A DNA stretch of 13,278 bases. Source: Ignavibacteria bacterium UBA5771 (GTDB taxonomy: Bacteria > Bacteroidota > Ignavibacteria > Kapaibacteriales > UBA2268). Of the stretch, positions 1 to 7,292 are shown one piece after another. Within the stretch, counting starts at the first letter, position 1; each line of letters starts with the position of its first letter. The notes under the pieces were generated by a model. That model ran no database searches and was not told the origin of the DNA. It worked only from the letters and a program-made list of their open reading frames with translations. The stretch lies in contig DIEP01000070.1 of assembly GCA_002418685.1 (NCBI GenBank), positions 3,255-16,532 on the forward strand, read 5' to 3'. The position numbers were made by a program, and so were the translations under genes.

Positions 1-612
1 TCTCATAATAATGCTCAAGGTATTAAAGGTAGTGGCGCTGATATTGTTACTTCCATTTATGGAGGAACATTAAAATATCAAATTAAAGATAAAGAAATAA
101 AATTCAAACAAATTAAGTTCCCTGATAATCTTTATTATTCCTGTGTTTGGTCAGGGACCCCTTCATCAACGAAAGGTTATATCGGAAAATTCAATAAATT
201 CAAAAAAGATGCTCCTTCTGATTTTCAAAATAAGATCCAGGAAATGATTATCATTTCCAATGAAGGAATCCAACATTTTGAAGATAAAAATATTACTGGA
301 TTTTTGGAATTCTACGACAAATATTTTACAGAGTTGCTCGATTTGAACCAGCGAATGGATATTCCTGTTATTTCAGAAGCTCATAATCAAATTTACTCTA
401 TTGCAAGAAATTTAGGAGCATATTATAAATCCTCCGGTGCAGGTGGTGGAGATCTTGGAATTGTCTTCTCCGATGACCCATCGATAATAACTAAAGTAAA
501 TGCTGCTTTAAAAGAGCACGGATTCGATGTGCTTGACTTAAAATTTAGCACAGAAGGTGTTAGAAATTTCGAATCAAATGGAAATTTGAATGAGGAACTC
601 GCGTATACCTAA
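1..612 (+). CDS. mvaK2: phosphomevalonate kinase, C-terminal part (5' end outside window)
   Basis: The frame is open from base 1 and gives 203 C-terminal residues of a GHMP-family kinase; the N-terminus lies upstream. Phosphomevalonate kinase phosphorylates mevalonate 5-phosphate to the 5-diphosphate with ATP in the cytoplasm. Visible signs are GSGADIVTSIYGG near the start of the fragment, which fits the GHMP segment after the ATP-binding loop, and KSSGAGGGDLGI (nt 427-462), the glycine-rich C-terminal motif typical of bacterial phosphomevalonate kinases (SGAGGGDCGI in the Gram-positive enzymes). The next gene starts inside its last 23 bases, so the two are probably translationally coupled. 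The neighbouring HMG-CoA reductase/mevalonate kinase and IPP isomerase support this assignment over other GHMP kinases. Mevalonate kinase or mevalonate diphosphate decarboxylase are less likely: the kinase activity is already present downstream, and the C-terminal motif fits phosphomevalonate kinase best. Confidence 0.85.
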   Translation, partial: SHNNAQGIKGSGADIVTSIYGGTLKYQIKDKEIKFKQIKFPDNLYYSCVWSGTPSSTKGYIGKFNKFKKDAPSDFQNKIQEMIIISNEGIQHFEDKNITGFLEFYDKYFTELLDLNQRMDIPVISEAHNQIYSIARNLGAYYKSSGAGGGDLGIVFSDDPSIITKVNAALKEHGFDVLDLKFSTEGVRNFESNGNLNEELAYT

Positions 613-2863
613 CTTCTATGAGTTTTCCATCCTTCAACGCCTTGATATAATTCGGGAAAATGGATTTCTCGATCAAGAGGATGTAAAAAATATTATAAGT
701 CAGGAATATACTCTTTCAACTGACCAAGCAAACGGAATGATTGAAAATGTCCTTTCAGTTTTCTCACTTCCATTAGCAGTAGCTCTAAATATGCAAGTTA
801 ATGGTAAGGACTATATTGTTCCAATGGTTGTTGAAGAGCCTTCTATAGTTGCTGCTCAAAGCTATGCTGCAAAGGTTGTTCGAAATGCAGGTGGTTTTAT
901 TGCTGAAAGTACCGCCCCAATTCTAACAGGTCAAATTCTCCTAACAAATGTTGAAAATCCTTCCAAAACTAAACAAGCCATATTGCAAAAAAAAGATGAG
1001 ATCCTTGCATTGGCAAATTATCTGCAACCAAATATGCAAGCAAGAGGTGGTGGAGCAATTGATTTAGAAGTTATTATTCATCCACGACAAGCAAATTTCG
1101 AAGATTTAGTTGTTTTGCATATTTACGTTGATACTCGTGATGCAATGGGCGCAAATATTGTGAACACTATTTGTGAAGGTATTACTCCACTTGTTGAAAA
1201 AATCTCCAATGCAAAAGCTTTCATAAGAATATTATCAAATTTGTCTGATAGATCACTTGCAAAAGCAAAGTGCATTATTCCACCCAATCTTCTTGAAGGA
1301 AAAGATGCAACAGGAGAAGCAATCAGAGATGGAATTATCCTTGCAAACTATTTCGCTTCAATAGATACATACCGTGCAGCGACGCATAATAAAGGAATAA
1401 TGAACGGTATTGACCCACTTGCAATCGCAACAGGAAATGATTGGAGGGCAATTGAAGCGGGAGTTCATGCTTACGCAAGTCGCGGACCATTCTATACATC
1501 ACTAACTCAATGGTATAAAGACGAAATTGGAAATTTAGTTGGGCAAATTGAGTTGCCCTTGAAAGTCGGAATAGTTGGCGCCCCTTTGCAATCTAATCCT
1601 ATGGTCAAACTCGTTCATAAAATTCTTGACTTAAAATCTGCAAATGAATTGATGGAACTAATGGCATCAGTTGGTCTTGCTCAAAACTTATCTGCATTAC
1701 GCGCATTGGTGAGCGAAGGAATTCAACGCGGTCATATGAGCTTGCACGCCCGGAGTGTTGTCCAAGCAGCAGGAATACCCGAAAAATATTTTGAAACAGT
1801 CATTGATGAAGTAATAAAATCGGGCGAAATCAAGGTTTGGAAAGCTCAAGAAATATATCAAAAAATACAAAACATAACTGAAGAAATGCAAAAAGAAAAG
1901 AAAATCCCTGAAGAAAACTTATCCACAGCTAATGGCAAAGTAATATTATTTGGCGAACATTCTGTTGTTTATGGTTATAATGCAATCGCTGCACCAATCC
2001 CTTTTGCAATTCAATCTATTGTACAAAAGGCAGATAATTCTTGCACAATGGTTATTCCACGCTGGGGAATGGAACTCGACTTATTTAAAGATGCTGATAA
2101 AAAGAATAAACCTATTTCTCAACAAGAAAAAAATTCAATGACCGAAGCTATTGAACATATTCTTACTAAGCTTGGATTGGATAAAGAGATTCTCCAGATT
2201 CTTGTCTTTTCGCAAATACCCCGAGCGATGGGTCTTGGCGGGTCGGCTGCCCTTGCAGTTTCAGTGATTCGCGCATTGAGTAAATATGCAAATCTTAATT
2301 TATCAGATGAGCAAGTCAATGAACTTTCATTTGAAGCTGAGACAATCGTTCATGGCACACCATCAGGAATTGATAATACAATAGCAACTTATGGAAAATT
2401 GCTCTTATATAATAAAGAAGATAAACCACGAACAAAACCAATAACATTATCAAAACCATTGCCAATAGTGATTGGTTTGAGCGGTCAAGAAGGACTCACT
2501 TTAAAGATGGTTAGGAAAGTCCGAGATGGTTGGGAAAAGAATCAACGCCTATATGAATCTATTTTCCAAGAAATCAATGAAATTACTTTGCAAGCACTCA
2601 ATGCTCTTGCAAATTACGACCTCGAGCAAATTGGTTACTTAATGAATTTAAATCATGGTTTGCTGAATGCTTTACAAGTTTCCACTTTAACTCTTGAAGA
2701 AATGATAGCTATTGCCAAAAATAGTGGTGCACTTGGTGCCAAATTAACCGGTGGAGGCGGTGGTGGTGCGATGATTGCTTTATGCCCCGAAAATCGCGAA
2801 GGTGTTGCAAAAGCACTCGAAAATGCAGGCTATCAAACAATTATTGCTGATATTTCAAATTAA
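590..2863 (+). CDS. mvaA: fused class II HMG-CoA reductase - mevalonate kinase
   Basis: One 757-residue ORF carries two successive mevalonate-pathway enzymes. Residues 1 to about 428 are a complete class II (bacterial) HMG-CoA reductase. It opens with SRIPNFY and has E82/E83 in VVEEPS, the nucleotide-site motif DAMGANIVN (184-192), K268 in HNKGIMNG, D284 in GNDWRA and H382 in GHMSLHAR, covering the known catalytic Glu, Lys, Asp and His. After a short charged linker (about 428-446), residues 447-757 are a GHMP mevalonate kinase: ANGKVILFGEHSVVYG (K450), the ATP loop PRAMGLGGSAA (544-554), HGTPSGIDN with probable catalytic D595, and the glycine-rich motif at 713-728. The first Ser of the usual GLGSSAA is Gly here. 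The fusion would make mevalonate from HMG-CoA and phosphorylate it. The ATG at 590 gives the family N-terminus and overlaps the previous gene by 23 bases. Although the family is called 'degradative', the setting indicates biosynthesis. NADH versus NADPH use cannot be read with certainty. Confidence 0.95.
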   Translation: MRNSRIPNFYEFSILQRLDIIRENGFLDQEDVKNIISQEYTLSTDQANGMIENVLSVFSLPLAVALNMQVNGKDYIVPMVVEEPSIVAAQSYAAKVVRNAGGFIAESTAPILTGQILLTNVENPSKTKQAILQKKDEILALANYLQPNMQARGGGAIDLEVIIHPRQANFEDLVVLHIYVDTRDAMGANIVNTICEGITPLVEKISNAKAFIRILSNLSDRSLAKAKCIIPPNLLEGKDATGEAIRDGIILANYFASIDTYRAATHNKGIMNGIDPLAIATGNDWRAIEAGVHAYASRGPFYTSLTQWYKDEIGNLVGQIELPLKVGIVGAPLQSNPMVKLVHKILDLKSANELMELMASVGLAQNLSALRALVSEGIQRGHMSLHARSVVQAAGIPEKYFETVIDEVIKSGEIKVWKAQEIYQKIQNITEEMQKEKKIPEENLSTANGKVILFGEHSVVYGYNAIAAPIPFAIQSIVQKADNSCTMVIPRWGMELDLFKDADKKNKPISQQEKNSMTEAIEHILTKLGLDKEILQILVFSQIPRAMGLGGSAALAVSVIRALSKYANLNLSDEQVNELSFEAETIVHGTPSGIDNTIATYGKLLLYNKEDKPRTKPITLSKPLPIVIGLSGQEGLTLKMVRKVRDGWEKNQRLYESIFQEINEITLQALNALANYDLEQIGYLMNLNHGLLNALQVSTLTLEEMIAIAKNSGALGAKLTGGGGGGAMIALCPENREGVAKALENAGYQTIIADISN

Positions 2864-2873
2864 AATTAGAGTA

Positions 2874-3446
2874 ATGAATAATGATAAAATTGTCTCGTTC
2901 AACGACGAGCCTCTGATTCTTGTTGATGAAAATGATCATGAAATTGGCTTTCTTGAAAAAGATAAGTGCCATCAAGGAGATGGAATTTTGCATCGGGCAT
3001 TTTCTATTTTTTTATTCAATAATAATCACGAATTACTAATGCAAAAAAGAAGCGATAATAAGCTCCTTTGGGGAAATTATTGGTCAAATTCAGTTTGCAG
3101 CCATCCAAGGCGTGGCGAATCAATTGAAATTGCATCTTTAAGGCGACTTAATGATGAACTGGGAATTGAATTGAATGAAAATTTTAACCTGAAATTTCTC
3201 TTTAAATTTCAATATTTTGCTAAATTTAAAGATTTGGGTTCGGAAAGAGAATTATGCAGTGTTTTTATTGGCAAATATAATGGAATTATTCATCCTAACC
3301 CTAATGAAATAAAAGATATTAAGTATATTCCCTACGATCAAATCAATAATGAGTTGATTAGAAACCCTTCAATCAATACTCCTTGGTTCAAACTCGAATG
3401 GGAGATGATTTCTGCTGAATTTCTTCAATCTATTATTAATCTATAA
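2874..3446 (+). CDS. idi: isopentenyl-diphosphate delta-isomerase, type I
   Basis: A 190-residue Nudix-fold IPP isomerase that interconverts IPP and DMAPP, the last mevalonate-pathway step before prenyl chain synthesis. The key residues of type I enzymes are visible: catalytic C75 in WSNSVCSHP, metal-ligand histidines H33, H40 and H77, and E124/E126 in SEREL, matching the E. coli active-site glutamates. The Nudix-like helix follows as RRGES(x9)RRLNDELGI. The length is close to the bacterial norm (about 180-190). The frame is open further upstream, but the ATG at 2874, 10 bases after the previous stop, places LILVDENDHEIG in the usual N-terminal position; the longer version would overlap the kinase by about 90 bases and add unrelated residues. 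No Shine-Dalgarno is evident. It is the last gene of the mevalonate operon as seen here. Confidence 0.95.
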   Translation: MNNDKIVSFNDEPLILVDENDHEIGFLEKDKCHQGDGILHRAFSIFLFNNNHELLMQKRSDNKLLWGNYWSNSVCSHPRRGESIEIASLRRLNDELGIELNENFNLKFLFKFQYFAKFKDLGSERELCSVFIGKYNGIIHPNPNEIKDIKYIPYDQINNELIRNPSINTPWFKLEWEMISAEFLQSIINL

Positions 3447-3463
3447 CTTTTGTTATCTCTATT

Positions 3464-3502
3464 ATTGTTAATTTGCAAAAAATAATATTCAAAATTAACA
3501 AT
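3464..3502 (+). promoter_or_regulatory. 11-bp inverted repeat reaching the glycosyltransferase start codon
   Basis: ATTGTTAATTT (3464-3474) and AAATTAACAAT (3492-3502) are perfect reverse complements separated by 17 AT-rich bases. The right arm ends on the first base of the TTG start codon of the next gene. As RNA it would form an 11-bp hairpin with two G-C pairs. It lacks a T-run, so it is not a standard intrinsic terminator. It may modulate translation of the glycosyltransferase, bind a regulator as DNA, or mark a processing site between the two operons. The role is inferred; the repeat itself is directly visible. Confidence 0.45.
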
Positions 3503-4689
3503 TGAACATACTTTTTTTATCTGCGAGAATGCCATACCCATTGATTGGTGGTGATAGGATTAAATCTTTTCATTTATTAAAGCATTTAGCAAAATCCCAT
3601 AATATTACGCTCATTACATTTTACCAAGGACATGAAGACTATCACGAATATCAGAAAGAAATTGAAAATCTTGGTGTTAAAGTAATCGTTATTCCTTTGA
3701 ATCCAATAAAATCAAGCATCGCTTCGATCCCGCGACTTTATCAATTCAAACCTCTAGAAATTTATTTTTATTATCAGCAAGCATTTAAAAGTAAAGTTAA
3801 AGAATATTTGCAGGAAGAAAATCCCGACTTGATTATCAGCTTTTTTATGCGAACCGCAGAATATGTCAAAAATGTTCCCGCGCACAAAATTTTGATTGCC
3901 GAAGATTCGCGGATTCTTTACCAAACACGTTCTGCAAAAGATAGCAAAAATATTATCCAAAAATTAGTTCGTTTATACGAAGTAATGACTTTGAAACACT
4001 ATGAGCCAAAGATTATGAATAACTTCGATATTATAACTTTTGTAACTAAAGAAGATATCGAATTTTCAAAAAAGAGGAATCAAAATGTAAAATACCGATT
4101 GTTAACAAATGGCACGGAAGTCGATAAATTCATACCATCTGACTTTAATTTGAGAAAATATATTTTATTCACAGGAAAATTGGATTTATGGGCAAATGAT
4201 TTAATGATCAAAAGAATAGTTGAGAATATATTGCCGAAGATTCGCGAAAAATTTCCTGATATTAAATTTCAAATTGTTGGTGCAAAAGCACCTCCCATGA
4301 TAAAGAAATATGCGAAATTGCCAAATATTGAATTACATGAAAATGTTCCTGATTTTACACCCTATTTGCAGCAAGCAAGAGTATTTTTGCATCCTCACCT
4401 TGGTGGCTCGGGTATTCAGAATAAAGTTCTTGAAGCAATGAGCGCTGGATGCCCCGTTGTTACAACTCCATCAGGAAATCAAGGGATTGAAGGCATTCAT
4501 AGCGAACATCTTATGATTGCACGAAACGACCAAGAGCTTGCTCAATATTCTATTGAAATTTTGCAAAATGACCAATTGGCTCAGAAAATTTCCGAAAATG
4601 GTCGTGAGCTAATATTAAAAACGCATTCCTGGGAAATTATATATCAAAAAATGGATGAAATAATATTTGAATTATTCAATGAAAAATAA
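3502..4689 (+). CDS. GT4-family glycosyltransferase (GT-B fold)
   Basis: A 395-residue cytoplasmic or membrane-associated sugar transferase, probably acting on a surface polysaccharide or glycolipid. The N-terminal Rossmann domain starts NILFLSARMPYP and carries the GGDRIKSFHLLKHL helix seen in sugar transferases of the exosortase/EPS-associated type. The C-terminal nucleotide-sugar domain begins at about residue 222 (FTGKLDLWAN) and includes HPHLGGSGIQNKVLEAMSAG (about 297-316) followed by CPVV, with E311 in the position of the sugar-nucleotide-binding glutamate of GT4 enzymes. The start is TTG at 3502: the first ATG downstream (3526-3528) would delete the first beta strand, and nothing better lies upstream. 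The next gene begins inside its last 11 bases. Donor and acceptor cannot be deduced. Confidence is high for the fold and low for the pathway. Confidence 0.85.
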   Translation: MNILFLSARMPYPLIGGDRIKSFHLLKHLAKSHNITLITFYQGHEDYHEYQKEIENLGVKVIVIPLNPIKSSIASIPRLYQFKPLEIYFYYQQAFKSKVKEYLQEENPDLIISFFMRTAEYVKNVPAHKILIAEDSRILYQTRSAKDSKNIIQKLVRLYEVMTLKHYEPKIMNNFDIITFVTKEDIEFSKKRNQNVKYRLLTNGTEVDKFIPSDFNLRKYILFTGKLDLWANDLMIKRIVENILPKIREKFPDIKFQIVGAKAPPMIKKYAKLPNIELHENVPDFTPYLQQARVFLHPHLGGSGIQNKVLEAMSAGCPVVTTPSGNQGIEGIHSEHLMIARNDQELAQYSIEILQNDQLAQKISENGRELILKTHSWEIIYQKMDEIIFELFNEK

Positions 4690-5224
4690 AGCGTTTTTCC
4701 TTGATAGAGATGGAATAATTAACGAACGATTAGTTGATGACTACGTTAAATCAATTGACGAATTTGTGTTCATTGAAGATTTTTTCAATTTATTGAAAAA
4801 AATTAAACAACATAATTTTCAGGCTATTCTAATTTCTAATCAGCAAGGTGTGGGCAAAAAGTTAATGACTCAGGCAGATCTCGACAATATTCATTTATTT
4901 ATGCAAAATACTCTCGAAGCGAAAACAAATTATAAATTAGATGATATTTTTGTTTGCACATCTCTCGCAAGTGAAAATGATTATCGACGAAAGCCAAATC
5001 CCGGAATGATAATTCAAGCAATTGAGAAATATAATTTTGACCCTCATCAATGCTTTATGGTTGGAGATTCAAATAGTGATATAATAGCGGGGAAACAAGC
5101 TGGAATTAAAACTATTTACATCGGTAATAATAGAAATATAGATGCTGATTTTATTTTTATTAGCATATTCGAGTTAGTCCAACATTTTGAAGAAGTTGTT
5201 AAGATTAAAAATAATGAAAGTTAA
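4679..5224 (+). CDS. HAD-IIIA phosphatase, GmhB-like but without the zinc cysteines
   Basis: A 181-residue HAD hydrolase. D9 and D11 in FLDRDGIIN are the nucleophile and acid/base, S53-N54 in LISNQQG is motif II, the RRKPNPGM segment holds the motif III Lys (K105), and VGDSNSD (D130, D134) is motif IV. This pattern resembles heptose-1,7-bisphosphate 7-phosphatase (GmhB) and histidinol-phosphate phosphatases. However, the zinc-binding Cys/His cluster of E. coli GmhB (CxH near residue 92 and CxC just before the RKPKPG stretch) is absent; only C93 remains in that region. A heptose bisphosphate substrate is therefore uncertain; another sugar phosphate or histidinol phosphate is possible. The ATG at 4679 was chosen because it gives the normal N-terminus; a TTG 12 bases upstream is also in frame. 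It overlaps the glycosyltransferase by 11 bases, which fits a shared role in surface-sugar synthesis. Confidence 0.8.
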   Translation: MKNKAFFLDRDGIINERLVDDYVKSIDEFVFIEDFFNLLKKIKQHNFQAILISNQQGVGKKLMTQADLDNIHLFMQNTLEAKTNYKLDDIFVCTSLASENDYRRKPNPGMIIQAIEKYNFDPHQCFMVGDSNSDIIAGKQAGIKTIYIGNNRNIDADFIFISIFELVQHFEEVVKIKNNES

Positions 5225-7292
5225 TTCACGATTCACATACGATATTAACCAATATAGAAATTTAGGAAAGGAAGTATATCAATCGATTTCTCAAACTGAA
5301 TATATGTTTATATTCTCTCTTGCAATCATCATCGGTGTTTTAACAGGTTTTGCAGAAGTATTGCTAAAATTACTTATTGAATACTTCTCAAATGTATTTT
5401 TCAATAATCATAACAATATCATTATAGGGCAATTCTCAAATTATTATTGGATATTTTTAATTATTCTTCCAGCTATTGGTTTTGTAATTACTCAAATAAT
5501 TATACAATCTCTTTCGATTAAGTCAAAAATGCACGGAGTATCCCAAGTTATATACTCTATTTTATTAAAACACGGATTGATAAAACCAATTGCACCATTA
5601 GCTGAAGGGCTAAGTTCTGCAATCACTATCGGAACAGGAGGAAGTGTTGGACCAGAAGGTCCTGCAATTTATTTGGGAGCAGGTATTGGGTCATTGATCA
5701 GCAAACTATTTGGTGCCAGTCCAAAGCGCATGCAGATACTTACAGCGGCAGGTGCAGGTGCAGGAATTGCGGCTGCATTTAATGCTCCAATTGCTGGTGC
5801 TTTATTTGCAATTGAAATTATATTGATGGATTTCCATTTTAATCAATTTTCCGTAGTAGTTATTGCAACTGTGTTTGCAACTTTTGTTTCTCGGTCGATT
5901 CTTGGGGATGTTGCTTCTTTTTCATCAGTGCATTATCAATTACATAATGGATTTGAATTTTTGCTATTTGCAATTTTAGGAATTTTGTCGGGTTTTATTT
6001 CTTTTTTATTTATTAAATTTCTTTATTGGCTTGAAGATTTTGTAAAAACTAAAATTCATATAAATAGATACATAAAGGCGATTTGTGGGGGCTTACTATT
6101 GGGAACATTGGGGCTTGTTTTACCTCAGGTTTTGGGAGCGGGCTATGGCACAATCGATGGGTTTCTCCAAAATGACATTGTTTGGTATATTGCACTTATT
6201 TTGATTTTTGCAAAAATTTTCTCAACATCCTTAACATTAAGTTCGGGAGGTATGGGTGGTGTATTTGCTCCAACCCTTGTTATAGGAGCAAGTTTGGGAG
6301 CTTTCTTTGGATTTCTTTGCAACTATATATCCCCCGAATTAGCTCCAAAGCCCGAAGCGTATGTGATTGTGGGAATGGCAGGTTTATTATCAGGGACAAT
6401 TCACGCACCTATGACTTCAATAATTATGATTTTTGAATTAACAAAGAATCAAGATTTTATTTTGCCCACAATGATCACTTGCATAATTAGCATTGTAATT
6501 TCTCGTAGATTAGTAAACGAATCTATTTATATAATTCCTCTTGCAAAAAATAATTTACTTCTGGCACAAAAAACAGAGATGAACATTCTCAATTCAATAC
6601 CTGTAAATGAGGTTTATACAAGTAATTATAACGTCGTCCCAGAAAATGAAAATTTTAAAGAGATTGTCAAAAAATTACTTTCACAAAATTTATCAGTTTT
6701 AGTTGTTGTTGATAAACAAGAGAATTTCATCGGTCTTATTTCAATAGATCAAGTTCGCGAAATATTGCTGGACCAAGATACATTGGGGGAACTCTTAATT
6801 GCGGGTGATATTGCAAGCAAAAATTTCCCTATAATAGAATCATCCGAAACTTTAAAAACTGCTTGGGATTTGATGAATCAAAGCAAATCAGATTATTTGC
6901 CTGTTGTTGATGACCTAAATTCCAAAAAAATCGTTGGGATAATTACTCGGAAAGATTTAGATGAAATATATAATCAAGAAATTAAAAAGTATGATGTTTC
7001 ATTGAATTTAGCTTCAAGTTTAACACTCTCAAATGCAGAAGAAGGAATTCAAATTTTTGGGCAATATACTTTGCAGGAACTTGATGTTCCGAAATCTTTC
7101 GTTGGAAAAACTATTAAAGATCTTAACATCAGAAATCGCTTTAATATCGAAATAATTCTAATTAAATCGCGAGATAATATGAAAGCAAGAAGAGTAATAA
7201 TTCCTGATGCTAATTATAAATTTTTAAAAAACGACAGAATTGTGATTTCAGGCAATCAAATCGATGTTAATAAATTTAAAATAATAGATTAA
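5214..7292 (+). CDS. ClC-family chloride channel/transporter with CBS pair and RCK_C domain
   Basis: A 692-residue inner-membrane protein. Residues about 30-445 are a ClC core with many hydrophobic helices. The gating glutamate is E148 in GSVGPEGP, the third anion-site motif is GGMGGVFAPTLVIG (345-358), and Y439 fits the central tyrosine. The first anion motif (GSGIPE in E. coli ClC) reads HGVSQ (107-111), and the internal proton glutamate (E203 in E. coli) aligns with I202 after AFNAPIAGALFAIE. Residues about 462-518 and 530-585 are two CBS domains, which usually bind adenosine nucleotides. About 618-692 resembles the RCK_C/TrkA-C ligand-binding domain (DVPKSFVGKTIKDLNI). Cytoplasmic nucleotide or ligand control is inferred. 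The ATG at 5214 overlaps the phosphatase by 11 bases; an in-frame TTG lies 27 bases upstream. The stop overlaps that of the converging gene. Whether it is a channel or an exchanger is not decided. Confidence 0.92.
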   Translation: MKVNSRFTYDINQYRNLGKEVYQSISQTEYMFIFSLAIIIGVLTGFAEVLLKLLIEYFSNVFFNNHNNIIIGQFSNYYWIFLIILPAIGFVITQIIIQSLSIKSKMHGVSQVIYSILLKHGLIKPIAPLAEGLSSAITIGTGGSVGPEGPAIYLGAGIGSLISKLFGASPKRMQILTAAGAGAGIAAAFNAPIAGALFAIEIILMDFHFNQFSVVVIATVFATFVSRSILGDVASFSSVHYQLHNGFEFLLFAILGILSGFISFLFIKFLYWLEDFVKTKIHINRYIKAICGGLLLGTLGLVLPQVLGAGYGTIDGFLQNDIVWYIALILIFAKIFSTSLTLSSGGMGGVFAPTLVIGASLGAFFGFLCNYISPELAPKPEAYVIVGMAGLLSGTIHAPMTSIIMIFELTKNQDFILPTMITCIISIVISRRLVNESIYIIPLAKNNLLLAQKTEMNILNSIPVNEVYTSNYNVVPENENFKEIVKKLLSQNLSVLVVVDKQENFIGLISIDQVREILLDQDTLGELLIAGDIASKNFPIIESSETLKTAWDLMNQSKSDYLPVVDDLNSKKIVGIITRKDLDEIYNQEIKKYDVSLNLASSLTLSNAEEGIQIFGQYTLQELDVPKSFVGKTIKDLNIRNRFNIEIILIKSRDNMKARRVIIPDANYKFLKNDRIVISGNQIDVNKFKIID

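Noticed and set aside
3449..3475. Bacteroidota promoter (TTTG ... TTAATTTG) ahead of the glycosyltransferase
   Set aside because: The boxes are only 15 bases apart and the -7 box lacks the A at position two; too weak to list.
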